Under the pieces are notes generated by a model. That model was not told the DNA's origin. It searched no databases and saw only the letters and a list, made by a program, of their open reading frames with translations. A DNA stretch of 54,592 nucleotides from JBBDRW01 sp040905265 (GTDB taxonomy: Bacteria; Bacteroidota; Rhodothermia; Balneolales; Balneolaceae), in contig JBBDRW010000032.1 in assembly GCA_040905265.1 (NCBI GenBank), positions 1-54,592 on the forward strand, given 5' to 3'. The position numbers were made by a program, and so were the translations under genes. This document shows positions 34,112-42,741 of this stretch, piece by piece. Numbering within the stretch: the stretch's first letter is position 1; every line of letters begins with the position of its first letter.

Positions 34112-34126
34112 TCAAATTCTGTGCCA
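34112..34126 (-). promoter_or_regulatory. Candidate sigma-54 promoter upstream of flgF
   Basis: On the minus strand TGGCAC-N5-TTGA, one mismatch from the sigma-54 core TGGCAC-N5-TTGC. It lies about 165 bases before the flgF ATG. A sigma-54 activator is encoded at 22092. Confidence 0.45.
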
Positions 34127-34248
34127 CTTCACTCCTCCCCGCTGTGAGCCGCCTCTCAAAAGCCACCTGTCGCCAGAACGGAATCGAATCCAAAAAACCC
34201 TCATATAACCGAACAGCAGCATTTTACACCTTCACCTCTCTTCATATA

Positions 34249-34356
34249 ATGGCCGATAAAGGGCTGCTTCCGATTGTTCCGGCCGATTCCGGCAGCAGCA
34301 CTCGTATGCGGGAAATGTTTTCCGCCGGGATGGATGATTTCTCCTCCCGGCCCTGA
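34249..34356 (+). pseudogene. Possible remnant of a response-regulator receiver domain
   Basis: A 35-codon frame reading MADKGLLPIVPADSGSSTRM then REMFSAGMDDFSSRP. The end resembles the helix-4/strand-5 region of receiver domains (…AGMDDFLSKP). Nothing receiver-like is found upstream in any frame, so if real it is a degraded fragment; it may also be chance. Confidence 0.25.
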
Positions 34357-34425
34357 TTCGATGTGCTGAAACAGGCTGTAGAATCAAAGTGAGACATTGG
34401 TATTGTATTTGAAATAAGATCTCAC

Positions 34426-35502
34426 ATGGCAGACAAGAATAGCGACCAGGAAAAAACGGAGGAACCCACTCCCCAGAAGCTGAAGAAGGCGAGGGAGGAG
34501 GGGAATGTAAGTATCAGCAGGGAGGTCTCCTCTGTCGTCCTGATGGGTGTTGCTGTCATCGTCTTCATCAGTTCCGGTGGCTATATGTATAATAGGCTGG
34601 AGGCTCTCTTTGAGACATTCCTGCTGGAATCCGGGACTGCTCTGGACGATCCGGATCACGCCATTGAGACGATAGAACTCGCCTTCTGGTTTGGATTCGA
34701 AATGATGATGCCCATTCTCGGAGTTATCTTTGTTACGGCGTTTTTGGTGAATGTAGCACAGACCGGTGGCGCCATCTCAGTGAAAGCAATTCAGCCAAAA
34801 GGGAGCAAGCTTAACCCGATAAGCGGTATCAAGAAGATCTTCTCAATGAAAGGGTTTGTGGAGTTGATCAAAGGGTTTCTGAAACTCGGAATCGTCACGA
34901 TTGTGATCTGGTTTACCATCCGGAATGACATTGACCAGTTTGTAGCCTATGCCGTCAAACCGCTGGGCCATAATCTGGAAGAGGCGGGTTCCTATATCCT
35001 GATGTTTGTCACCCGAATTCTCTCTGCTCTGTTTATTCTATCCATCGTTGATGCGGTTTACCAACGATTTCAACACAGAAAGGATCTGAGGATGACCAAA
35101 CAGGAGGTGAAGGATGAGTACAAACAGTCAGAGGGAGATCCCCACCTGAAGAGCAAGAGAAGAAGCATGGGACTCTCCTTTCGCCAGAAGAAACGACTGG
35201 ATCATGCCGTCCTCAGTTCCGACGTAGTTGTCACCAACCCGACGCATTACGCTGTTGCGCTCCGGTATGACCCGGAAATTAATGATGCCCCGATCGTGAT
35301 GGCGAAAGGACAGCGGTTAAAGGCACTCCGCATCAAAGAACTCGCCCGACACTACGATATTCCGATGGTCGAGAACAGGCCGGTTGCACAGGCTCTCTTT
35401 GCCACTGCCGAAGTAGATGAGCGTATCCCGGCTGATTTGTTCCGGGCTGTTGCAGAGATTCTGGCTTATGTCTATAAATTAAAAAAACAACATAACGTAT
35501 AG
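34426..35502 (+). CDS. flhB: Flagellar type III export protein FlhB
   Basis: A 358-residue export-gate protein with four membrane helices (about 30-55, 85-110, 140-165 and 185-210) and a cytoplasmic domain containing the autocleavage motif NPTHY (in VVTNPTHYAVALRY), which switches secretion from hook to filament substrates. N-terminal EKTEEPTPQKLKKAREEGNV is the family start. It opens the flhB-flhA-flhF-flhG-fliA operon. Confidence 0.97.
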   Translation: MADKNSDQEKTEEPTPQKLKKAREEGNVSISREVSSVVLMGVAVIVFISSGGYMYNRLEALFETFLLESGTALDDPDHAIETIELAFWFGFEMMMPILGVIFVTAFLVNVAQTGGAISVKAIQPKGSKLNPISGIKKIFSMKGFVELIKGFLKLGIVTIVIWFTIRNDIDQFVAYAVKPLGHNLEEAGSYILMFVTRILSALFILSIVDAVYQRFQHRKDLRMTKQEVKDEYKQSEGDPHLKSKRRSMGLSFRQKKRLDHAVLSSDVVVTNPTHYAVALRYDPEINDAPIVMAKGQRLKALRIKELARHYDIPMVENRPVAQALFATAEVDERIPADLFRAVAEILAYVYKLKKQHNV

Positions 35503-35511
35503 GCCGAACGA

Positions 35512-37617
35512 ATGGCAAAAAGTGGTTTTTCAGCAGAAAATCTGAAAGCGATGTTCTTCAAAACGGATGTGATGATCTCATCGAGTATCGTCCTGATCCT
35601 GATGATCATGATCTTTCCGTTTCCGGCAGGAATTATGGATTTCTTTCTTGCACTGAACATCTCTCTCTCAATTATTGTCATGCTGGTCGCCTTCTACACC
35701 CTGAAGCCGCTTCAGTTTGCGGTCTTCCCCGGCATGCTTCTGATCCTCACACTCTTCCGGTTAGCCCTGAACGTTGGGACAACCCGGCTGATTCTGAGTG
35801 AGGGGTATGCAGGTTCGATCATCGAGTCCTTTGGCGGGCTCATTGTGCAGGGAAATTTTGTGATCGGTATCATCATATTTGCCGTATTGGTCATCATCAA
35901 CTTTGTCGTAATAACCAAAGGGTCGACCCGGATCGCCGAGGTCGCCGCCCGGTTTACGCTGGATGCAATGCCGGGAAAACAGATGTCCATTGACGCGGAT
36001 CTCAGTGCAGGCCTTATTAGTGACGAAGAGGCGAAACAGAGACGGGAAGAGATCTCCAGGGAAGCGGATTTCTATGGTGCAATGGATGGTGCCAGCAAGT
36101 TCGTCCGGGGAGATGTGATCGCCGGACTTCTCATTACCTGTATCAATATTGTTGCGGGATTGATCATCGGAACCCTGCAACAGGGGATGCCAATGGGCGA
36201 AGCCGCACAGTTGTACACACTTCTGACGATCGGAGACGGCCTCGTCTCGCAGATCCCGGCACTGCTGGTTTCTACATCCGCCGGGATCATTGTTTCGCGT
36301 GCAGCATCGGAAGGAAACCTCAGTGATGAGCTTACAACCCAACTGACCGGAAATCCAAAGACTGTTGTCATCGGATCGGTTTTTGTTTTCTTTATCGGAC
36401 TCCTTCCGGGAGTCCCGATAACACCGTTTTTTGCAATCGGAGGGATTTTTCTCTTTATCGCCTGGAAAAAGCAGACCGCCATTGACCAGGAACAGATTGA
36501 GGAGGAGATCAAACAGAGCCAGCCTCAGCTTGAAAAGGCAGAAGACCGTGTTGAGGATTATCTGCTGCTCGATACTCTGGAACTTGAGATCGGCTACAGC
36601 CTGATACCAATGGTTGAGAAAGAGCAGGGCGGCGACCTGTTGCAGCGTATGGTTTCTCTCCGAAAGCAGCTGGCATCCGAGCTTGGCATTATTATCCCGT
36701 CAATCCGTATCCGGGATAATGTACAGCTCGACGCCAATACCTATATGATAAAAATGAGAGGGAACAAACAGGGCGATGGCGAGCTTCTGCCTGGCTACCA
36801 CCTGACTCTTCTTCCTGCAGATTTCAAACCGGATATACAGGGAATCGAAACAAAAGATCCGACGTTCGGGATGGATGCGATCTGGGTTAGCGGAAAAAAT
36901 CGGTCCCAGGCGGAAAAATATGGTCTCTCCGTCATTGAGTCCGGTGCGGTTATCACCACCCACCTGAAAGAAGTTTTGAAGAAAAATGCATACAAACTGG
37001 TCGACCGTCAGATGGTAAAACGACTGGTCGACAATGTGAAAGAGCAGTCCCCGGCACTGATCGATGAGCTGATTCCGGATGGGTTAAAGATCGGAGATGT
37101 TCAGAAAGTGCTGAAACGGTTGTTGAAGGAGCGTATTCCTGTAAAAGATCTGGTAACGATACTGGAGACGCTGGCCGATCACTGCCGCCAGACAACCAAT
37201 ACGGATGTACTGAATGAGTACTGCAGAGCGGCTCTTTCCGAGACAATCACCCGTCAGTTTATTGGTGAGGATGGACATATTGTAGTCTCCATGATGGAGT
37301 CACCGCTCGAATCACACCTGATCGGACAGGCACAGCAGGGTACGCTTAACTCAAATACACTCGGACTGAAACCGAACCAGGTGGAGCAGATGTACAAGAA
37401 TGCTTCCGCAATATTTGAAGAGATGATCCGGCAAGGATTTGAACCGATACTCCTTACATCACCGGTACTCCGATTTACCATGTTTGAATTTTTGGCACCA
37501 ATTTTGCCAGATATAAATGTACTGTCGTACAACGACATCAGTCCGGATGTTCAGTTTCGAACATTTGACAGGCTGCACCTGGAACAGGCAGAACTTGAAG
37601 AACACGTACCCGCATGA
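35512..37617 (+). CDS. flhA: Flagellar type III export protein FlhA
   Basis: A 701-residue export-gate protein: eight helices in the first 320 residues, with the FHIPEP-type loop FTLDAMPGKQMSIDADLSAG and LISDEEAKQRREEI, then a cytoplasmic substrate-docking domain. The length is canonical. It ends overlapping flhF as ATGA, which couples their translation. Confidence 0.97.
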   Translation: MAKSGFSAENLKAMFFKTDVMISSSIVLILMIMIFPFPAGIMDFFLALNISLSIIVMLVAFYTLKPLQFAVFPGMLLILTLFRLALNVGTTRLILSEGYAGSIIESFGGLIVQGNFVIGIIIFAVLVIINFVVITKGSTRIAEVAARFTLDAMPGKQMSIDADLSAGLISDEEAKQRREEISREADFYGAMDGASKFVRGDVIAGLLITCINIVAGLIIGTLQQGMPMGEAAQLYTLLTIGDGLVSQIPALLVSTSAGIIVSRAASEGNLSDELTTQLTGNPKTVVIGSVFVFFIGLLPGVPITPFFAIGGIFLFIAWKKQTAIDQEQIEEEIKQSQPQLEKAEDRVEDYLLLDTLELEIGYSLIPMVEKEQGGDLLQRMVSLRKQLASELGIIIPSIRIRDNVQLDANTYMIKMRGNKQGDGELLPGYHLTLLPADFKPDIQGIETKDPTFGMDAIWVSGKNRSQAEKYGLSVIESGAVITTHLKEVLKKNAYKLVDRQMVKRLVDNVKEQSPALIDELIPDGLKIGDVQKVLKRLLKERIPVKDLVTILETLADHCRQTTNTDVLNEYCRAALSETITRQFIGEDGHIVVSMMESPLESHLIGQAQQGTLNSNTLGLKPNQVEQMYKNASAIFEEMIRQGFEPILLTSPVLRFTMFEFLAPILPDINVLSYNDISPDVQFRTFDRLHLEQAELEEHVPA

Positions 37618-39260
37618 ATCTGAAGAAATTTTTTGGAACCACGATCGATGAAGCCAAGCAGCGTGCACGCCAGAGATATGGGAATGATTTCGTAATCCTG
37701 GAGACTGTACCGCCAGTGGCTGACCGAAGCGCTGCAATCACTGTTGTTATAGACCACCCGGACGACAACAGACCTGGAACCCGGTTCGACACTGAAGAGG
37801 AGGGTGTTCGGTTTGAACGGTCCCGCAATGGAGATGGCAGAAGGCAGCACAAAGGAAAGCCAAGCAGTAACCTGAATGCCCTTCGCAATTATGTAAACGA
37901 ACTGGAGACTGTCAATGGCCATGCGGAGCGGAACGGTAACGGATCGATGAATGACAAGGGTACTTACCACGGAAATAGCACAATAACAGGGTATCCATCG
38001 GATAAAGAGTTCTCAACCAGAAATACAAACGATGAAATCCCGATTCCGTCCTACGGAGATGAAAAACATTCGAAGGATCCGATACCGGAGAGAAAAAACG
38101 GTGATTCACAGGATTCTGAGAAGAACCACTGGCCTGAAAAAACACCCTTTATCCCTGGAAACAATCCCTCTGGTTCGAACGGAAAAAACAACAATGGATA
38201 CAGCCGTGCATCGGTACGAAAAAACGGATTGCCGAAAAAATCAGACAGTAGTGAGAATGAGGAGAAGCTGAAGGGAACTTCAGATTCTTTCCAGCTTCCC
38301 GGAAGTAATCTTCTCTCCCGGTTCGACGAATCCAAACCTCATATCGGAGGGGTGGGAGAAGAGGTAACTCCTTCTGCACAGCGCCGTGAACAGCGGGAGA
38401 TTACAGCTCTGCACAAACGGTTTGACAAGCTGGAAGCTCTTCTCGACTCCGCATTTATCTCTTCCAACCTGGACTATGTTTCACACCCGGCATTTCAGCA
38501 GCTGGTCCGGACGGGAATCAGTACAAGTGTCGTATCGAAGTGGTTTGGTGATATTATCAAACATGGGATTGATCCGTTTGAACATACGGAGGCATTTATG
38601 GGTAAACTCTCTGCGATCCTCCGTCGTGCTATCAGCGGTACCAAGCTGGCCGAGACAGAAAAATATATGCTTTTTACAGGCCCATCCGGATCCGGCAAAA
38701 CGGAACTGATTATGAAATTGATCCTGCACCCGGAATTTCTCTCAGGAAAGAAACTCTCTGTAGTCTCGCTGCTCCCTCCGGAGGATGAAAACGGATATTA
38801 CTATACGATCCTGGAACCATTTTGCAAAGACCAGAACATTCCCTTTTTCAAAGTACGCTCGGGTGATGAAATTACTCAGATGCAAAAAATATGGTCCCAT
38901 TCCGACCACGTTCTGATCGATACTCCATCTGTCAAAACCGGCCAGGAGCACTCCTTCAGGGAGTACTGGAAGATTCGTCAGGCTGTCTCTACCCTATCCC
39001 CCCTGGAGGTTCACTATGTGATTAATGCGTCCAACAACCGGTTCTATTTCGAGGACTCCTCAGCGGTTGAACATCCATTGAAGCCGGATTACGTGGCGAT
39101 TACACATCTGGACGAAGTATCCAAGTGGGGCCCGCTGATACCCGTTCTACAGCAGATGGAGGGAAGTGCCAGGTATATAAGCAAAGGGGATACTATCCCG
39201 AACAGCCTCGACGAATTTGACCCGTCGTGGTTTGCAAAACATGTACTGAAAGAGAACTGA
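37614..39260 (+). CDS. flhF: FlhF-type SRP GTPase, divergent G motifs
   Basis: A 548-residue protein. MNLKKFFGTTIDEAKQRARQ is the FlhF start, followed by a long Asn/Ser/Gly-rich, probably disordered region (about 60-250) and the NG domain (about 255-548). P-loop FTGPSGSGKTELIMKL is intact. The G3 region is LIDTPSVKTG where SRP GTPases have DTAG, and G4 is ITHLDEVSK where TKLD is expected. The GTP-binding Lys of G4 and the Gly of G3 are thus lost. FlhF normally places the flagellum at the pole. It may bind nucleotide weakly or not hydrolyse it. Confidence 0.88.
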   Translation: MNLKKFFGTTIDEAKQRARQRYGNDFVILETVPPVADRSAAITVVIDHPDDNRPGTRFDTEEEGVRFERSRNGDGRRQHKGKPSSNLNALRNYVNELETVNGHAERNGNGSMNDKGTYHGNSTITGYPSDKEFSTRNTNDEIPIPSYGDEKHSKDPIPERKNGDSQDSEKNHWPEKTPFIPGNNPSGSNGKNNNGYSRASVRKNGLPKKSDSSENEEKLKGTSDSFQLPGSNLLSRFDESKPHIGGVGEEVTPSAQRREQREITALHKRFDKLEALLDSAFISSNLDYVSHPAFQQLVRTGISTSVVSKWFGDIIKHGIDPFEHTEAFMGKLSAILRRAISGTKLAETEKYMLFTGPSGSGKTELIMKLILHPEFLSGKKLSVVSLLPPEDENGYYYTILEPFCKDQNIPFFKVRSGDEITQMQKIWSHSDHVLIDTPSVKTGQEHSFREYWKIRQAVSTLSPLEVHYVINASNNRFYFEDSSAVEHPLKPDYVAITHLDEVSKWGPLIPVLQQMEGSARYISKGDTIPNSLDEFDPSWFAKHVLKEN

Positions 39261-39267
39261 AAGAACT

Positions 39268-40065
39268 ATGAAGAACCAGGGCACGTTTCACCAACCATTT
39301 ATCCTCGCTGTCATCAGCGGCAAAGGCGGGGTAGGGAAAAGTATGACAAGCGTAAACACTGCAGAATCCCTGAAGCGAGCCGGATACCGGGTAGCTCTGA
39401 TCGACGCAGACTTAGGGCTCTCCAACTGTGCCACTATGATGAACGAGACGGTAGAGGCCAGTGTGGACGAGTGGATTCGAGGAGATTGCAGCCTTGAGGA
39501 ACTTCCACAGAACTGCAATGGGTTAACCCTGATTACCGGATCGGATGAACCCGCCCGGGAGCGGTTCAGGCCTGAGCTCTATATGGATGCTATGGATCAG
39601 GTTATCCTTCATCTGGCTGCAGATCACGATTTTATTATCATTGACACACCGGCCGGCATCGGTGAAATTACACTCTGGGCTCTGGATCGTGCCCATCTAG
39701 GATCCATACTTCTGGTGGATGAACCGACTGCCATATCGGATGTCTACCGCCTCTGTAAATATGTCTACAGCATCGATCCCGAATACCGATTCGGTGGAAT
39801 CGTTAATCTGGCAGAGAGTGAAAAGAGCGCCGGTAGTACCCACAAGCGCTTTAACTCCATCCTGAATTACTTTCTGAAGAAGAAGACCGGCTATCTCGGT
39901 TTCATCCCCGAAAGTGAGATGATACGGCATGCTGTAAAACAGCAGCGTACACTGTTTCAAGATGACCCGACAAGCAAGTTGCTGGATGAATTTCAATTTA
40001 TAGCACAAAACATTATCGGGTATGCCGGCGCAACAAAAAAGGATCTGGCAAAAGTGAATCTCTAA
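39268..40065 (+). CDS. flhG: MinD-like ATPase FlhG (FleN)
   Basis: A 265-residue ParA/MinD-type ATPase that limits flagellar number. The deviant Walker A is ISGKGGVGKSMTSVN, with LIDADLGLSNCATM as switch I and IIDTPAGIGE as Walker B. The N-terminus (MKNQGTFHQPFILAV) lacks the DQAxxLR helix used by some FlhG proteins to stimulate FlhF, as in Pseudomonas-type FleN. A C-terminal amphipathic membrane helix is weak. It lies 7 bases after flhF. Confidence 0.93.
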   Translation: MKNQGTFHQPFILAVISGKGGVGKSMTSVNTAESLKRAGYRVALIDADLGLSNCATMMNETVEASVDEWIRGDCSLEELPQNCNGLTLITGSDEPARERFRPELYMDAMDQVILHLAADHDFIIIDTPAGIGEITLWALDRAHLGSILLVDEPTAISDVYRLCKYVYSIDPEYRFGGIVNLAESEKSAGSTHKRFNSILNYFLKKKTGYLGFIPESEMIRHAVKQQRTLFQDDPTSKLLDEFQFIAQNIIGYAGATKKDLAKVNL

Positions 40066-40077
40066 ACGGTAAAAACT

Positions 40078-40308
40078 ATGCTACTACGACTTATTACTAT
40101 TATTTCATTGATCAAGTTTATGCTTCTTCTGATCTCTGGGACAAGTTTGGAGATCGCTCTGTATCGCAGCTTGATCGTCTTTCTGATTCTGTTTACGGTT
40201 CTCTACCTGACCATTTATCTGTTAAATGTGATCCGGGACAGTGACACATCATCCAGAAGCTCAACGGTACCCGATGTAAACGGCACCGGGTCTGACAAGG
40301 AGGAGTAG
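40078..40308 (+). CDS. Small two-helix membrane protein between flhG and fliA
   Basis: A 76-residue protein of two membrane helices (about residues 3-21 and 28-52) and a polar Ser/Asp/Gly tail ending GTGSDKEE. Its last codons contain the ribosome site of fliA (AAGGAGGAG), and it is 12 bases after flhG, so it is cotranslated with flagellar regulators. No family recognised; small proteins at this position are seen in other flagellar operons, but I cannot equate it with one. Confidence 0.65.
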   Translation: MLLRLITIISLIKFMLLLISGTSLEIALYRSLIVFLILFTVLYLTIYLLNVIRDSDTSSRSSTVPDVNGTGSDKEE

Positions 40309-40310
40309 CC

Positions 40311-41069
40311 ATGGGTGGAAAAACACTGCAAGAACTGGCGGAATCCTATTGCGAGGATCCCGCATACGGGTTGCGAAATTCAATCATCAGCAAGTCCATG
40401 CCGTTAATCCGGAGTATTATCGGAAAAATCAACAACCCGGATCAGCCACTGACACAGCGAGAAGACCTGGAGAGTGCAGCTATCAGCGGGTTAATCCAGG
40501 CGCTCGACTCGTACGACTGTGAAAAAAATATCAAGTTTAATACATTCGCCTACTATAGAATACGAGGGAGTGTAATCGACTACCTGAGAATGGTCGACAT
40601 GCTGCCGAGGAAACACCGTAAAAACTACGGCCAGGTTCAGGAGGTGATCGATTGGAAATCCCAGGCACTCGGCCGGGAACCGACCGATGAGGAGATTGCA
40701 GAAGAGCTCGACCTGCCGATTGAAGACTACCATCAACTGTTGACGTATGTCCAGCAGCGAAATGCACTCTCACTCGATAACAACTATGACGATGACTCGC
40801 AATCGATCTATGAAATCTATGCAGATCCTGCATCAGAGACACCTGATGTAAATCTGGAGCGAAGCGAACGGGCCGAAATTCTGAAGAAGAGAATTGGAAA
40901 ACTAAAAGAGAGGGACCGCCTGATACTCACGCTTTACTATTACGAAGAGATGACGATGAGCGAGATTGCTCTCCTTCTCGAACTGTCGGAAGCAAGAATC
41001 TCGCAGATCGTCGGAAAACTGTTGATTCAGTTAAAACATGAACTGACGCGGGAGGAGATAGTGCATTGA
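40311..41069 (+). CDS. fliA: Flagellar sigma factor FliA (sigma-28)
   Basis: A 252-residue sigma factor. Region 2 is REDLESAAISGLIQALDSYD and NTFAYYRIRGSVIDYLRMVD (-10 recognition), region 3 is KSQALGREPTDEEIAEELDL, and region 4 is RLILTLYYYEEMTMSEIALL followed by LSEARISQIVGKL. The length matches FliA. It should read the sites found before fliC, fliS and motA. A FlgM-like candidate inhibitor is at 21609. Confidence 0.96.
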   Translation: MGGKTLQELAESYCEDPAYGLRNSIISKSMPLIRSIIGKINNPDQPLTQREDLESAAISGLIQALDSYDCEKNIKFNTFAYYRIRGSVIDYLRMVDMLPRKHRKNYGQVQEVIDWKSQALGREPTDEEIAEELDLPIEDYHQLLTYVQQRNALSLDNNYDDDSQSIYEIYADPASETPDVNLERSERAEILKKRIGKLKERDRLILTLYYYEEMTMSEIALLLELSEARISQIVGKLLIQLKHELTREEIVH

Positions 41070-41112
41070 TGAAGTAAGTTGAGAGATCTCTGCCCCGTCG
41101 TTGAAACCAACG

Positions 41113-41424
41113 ATGACAAATATCACCCACATATCGAACGTGCGTCACGTTCCATCCCGGCCAAATCGAAAACGGGATGAAGAGAAGGGTTCGAAACGAG
41201 AGAAACAGGATCAGAACCCGGAAGAAGAGACACCGCAATTCATACTGAAAGACGCCCCATCCAAAAAAAAGAAACGCCCCGTACATGCAGATGCCAAGCA
41301 GAATCGTACGCAACCCGAAAACAGTCAGAAAGAACCGGACGGCAAGAATCCAAGCCCGGAAGACCCACCCAACCGACCAACCACAAAACCCGGAATCGGC
41401 GATCGTATAGATCTTCAGGTTTGA
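41113..41424 (+). CDS. Small basic, disordered protein downstream of fliA
   Basis: A 103-residue frame from ATG 41113 (MTNITHISNVRHVPSRPNRK), extremely rich in Lys, Pro, Glu, Asp and Asn with no hydrophobic core. It ends at the edge of palindromic copy C. Codon and strand continuity with fliA make it plausible as the last gene of the flhB operon; the antisense frame is even less convincing. No family recognised. Confidence 0.5.
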   Translation: MTNITHISNVRHVPSRPNRKRDEEKGSKREKQDQNPEEETPQFILKDAPSKKKKRPVHADAKQNRTQPENSQKEPDGKNPSPEDPPNRPTTKPGIGDRIDLQV

Positions 41425-41449
41425 CAGGAATTGGAAGACAGAACGTAAC

Positions 41450-41561
41450 AGCCCGGAGTGCGGGGCTCCAGGGAAAAAATCCACTCCGGCCCGAGTCCTG
41501 TCAATTGTCACGAACCACAATAGACCTTTGGATTCTTTCCCGGGAGAGCTGCACTTCGGGC
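41450..41561. repeat. 112-bp dispersed palindromic repeat, copy C
   Basis: Same element and orientation as copies A, B and D. It lies between the convergent flhB and motA operons, 25 bases from each neighbouring gene, and could act as a bidirectional terminator. Confidence 0.85.
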
Positions 41562-41586
41562 GGGATATAAAGCAGAGAATATAGAC

Positions 41587-42366
41587 CTAGGGAGCAATCA
41601 AATCGATCACGTCGGCCAAAAATTCAAACATCCTCTGAAACATCATATCAAAGGCAACCGGGAGATAGGGTACGACAAGAATCAGCAGGCTGATTCCGAT
41701 CCCGATTTTGAGAGGCAGTGAGATAAACATGATGTTTGCCTGTGGCATAATGCGGGCAAAAATTGCAAGAGACAGATCCAGCAGAAAGAGTACGATGATA
41801 AACGGCGAGGCAATCTGTACACCGATAACAAAGAGATAGGTTGCCACTTCCAGCATAAAGGGGCCGGCAAGGTGCACCTCCGCCTGGTTCAGAGGTATCA
41901 CCTCAAAACTCCGGACAAGAGCATTGATATAGACCTTCTCTCCGTCTATCGAGAGAAAGACCAGGACAGCCAGCATGGTAAACAGGTTCCCGACGATCGT
42001 ACTCTTCTCCTGAGTCATAGTATCGATCATATCGGCAAAAGCGAGTACGATTTTCAGGCTGATCAGCCGGCCGGCAAACTCCAGTCCCGCAAAAATGAGT
42101 TGGCCGGTTAGCCCGAGAATGACACCGACCAACACTTCAACCAGTATGGTGGAGAGGATCATGATCAGGCCGGAATCGGCCATAATAAAGAGATTTTCAG
42201 ATGGAATGACCGGATAGAGAAGGATACTGGTAATAAGAGCAAAAAAGATTTTGATCTGAGCAGGAAAAGCCGCTGTACTGAAAAAAGGGGCGGTCATAAT
42301 CATGCTGCTGACACGAACGAATATCAGAAAAGACGCCAGAATATAGTCGATCGACAAGAGCTCCAT
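41587..42366 (-). CDS. fliR: Flagellar export protein FliR
   Basis: A 259-residue membrane protein with six helices; GLTGQLIFAGLEFAGRLISL and LLDLSLAIFARIMPQANIMF are FliR signatures. It forms part of the FliPQR export gate and is the last gene of the motA operon, 35 bases after fliQ. Confidence 0.95.
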   Translation of the reverse strand: MELLSIDYILASFLIFVRVSSMIMTAPFFSTAAFPAQIKIFFALITSILLYPVIPSENLFIMADSGLIMILSTILVEVLVGVILGLTGQLIFAGLEFAGRLISLKIVLAFADMIDTMTQEKSTIVGNLFTMLAVLVFLSIDGEKVYINALVRSFEVIPLNQAEVHLAGPFMLEVATYLFVIGVQIASPFIIVLFLLDLSLAIFARIMPQANIMFISLPLKIGIGISLLILVVPYLPVAFDMMFQRMFEFLADVIDLIAP

Positions 42367-42401
42367 CTGAATCTGTTATGTAAACCGTTTGATAGCCGCG
42401 G

Positions 42402-42671
42402 TCAGTTTGCAATTTCCGGTATAAAGTCAAATATGCGCGCCATGAAATCGATCGCATATTGAAGCATAAATCCGAATGTCAGGAAAAGGATGACCACTAC
42501 GACAATCATCTTGGGCACATAACTCAGTGTCATCTCCTGTATCGAAGTTGCAGCCTGGATGATCGCAATCGTGAGTCCGACCACCAGTGCTCCAGCCAAT
42601 ACCGGCCCCGAAAGGATCACGACAGCAGTAAGCATCTCCTGAAGCCAATAAATTCCAGTCTCTATATTCAT
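42402..42671 (-). CDS. fliQ: Flagellar export protein FliQ
   Basis: An 89-residue, two-helix export-gate protein: LQEMLTAVVILSGPVLAGAL and TIAIIQAATSIQEMTLSYVP, typical of FliQ. The spacing to fliP (70 bases) is unusually large for this pair because a MITE-like element (42692-42741) sits in between. Confidence 0.94.
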   Translation of the reverse strand: MNIETGIYWLQEMLTAVVILSGPVLAGALVVGLTIAIIQAATSIQEMTLSYVPKMIVVVVILFLTFGFMLQYAIDFMARIFDFIPEIAN

Positions 42672-42691
42672 CTCTTCTCCACTTATCTAGT

Positions 42692-42741
42692 GTCTGTTTG
42701 AAAACTCATAGTGTCCTGAGATTGACGTTTTCTCAGAGACA
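42692..42741. repeat. MITE-like element, internally deleted copy
   Basis: A 50-bp relative of the element at 2704-2841: left part GAAAACTCATAGTGTCCTGA joined to right part ATTGACGTTTTCTCAGAGAC, with the 80-base interior missing. A 5-bp direct repeat CTAGT (42687-42691, 42742-42746) flanks it. It lies between the fliP stop and the fliQ ribosome site. Confidence 0.75.

Larger units (their letters stand above)
33950..34425. other. Divergent intergenic region between flgF and flhB
   Basis: A 476-base interval between divergent flagellar operons. It holds a sigma-54-like site for flgF (34112-34126) and a possible gene remnant (34249-34356). Open frames across it on both strands look like non-coding shadows. 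TGGCCG-N5-GGGC at 34250-34264, 162 bases before flhB, keeps only the GG and GC of a sigma-54 site and is weak. Confidence 0.5.

Noticed and set aside
34252..34259. GCCGATAA as a perfect sigma-28 -10 element for flhB
   Set aside because: No TAA-type -35 at the required distance, and 167 bases from the gene.
33928..34356. A 142-codon plus-strand frame in the flgF-flhB gap as a whole gene
   Set aside because: Its first part is antisense to flgF and compositionally unlike protein; only the last 35 codons were kept as a weak remnant.
40927..41520. A 197-codon minus-strand frame with hydrophobic segments opposite fliA and the basic protein
   Set aside because: It overlaps the well-supported end of fliA and a palindromic repeat; its hydrophobicity is the antisense of Lys-rich codons.
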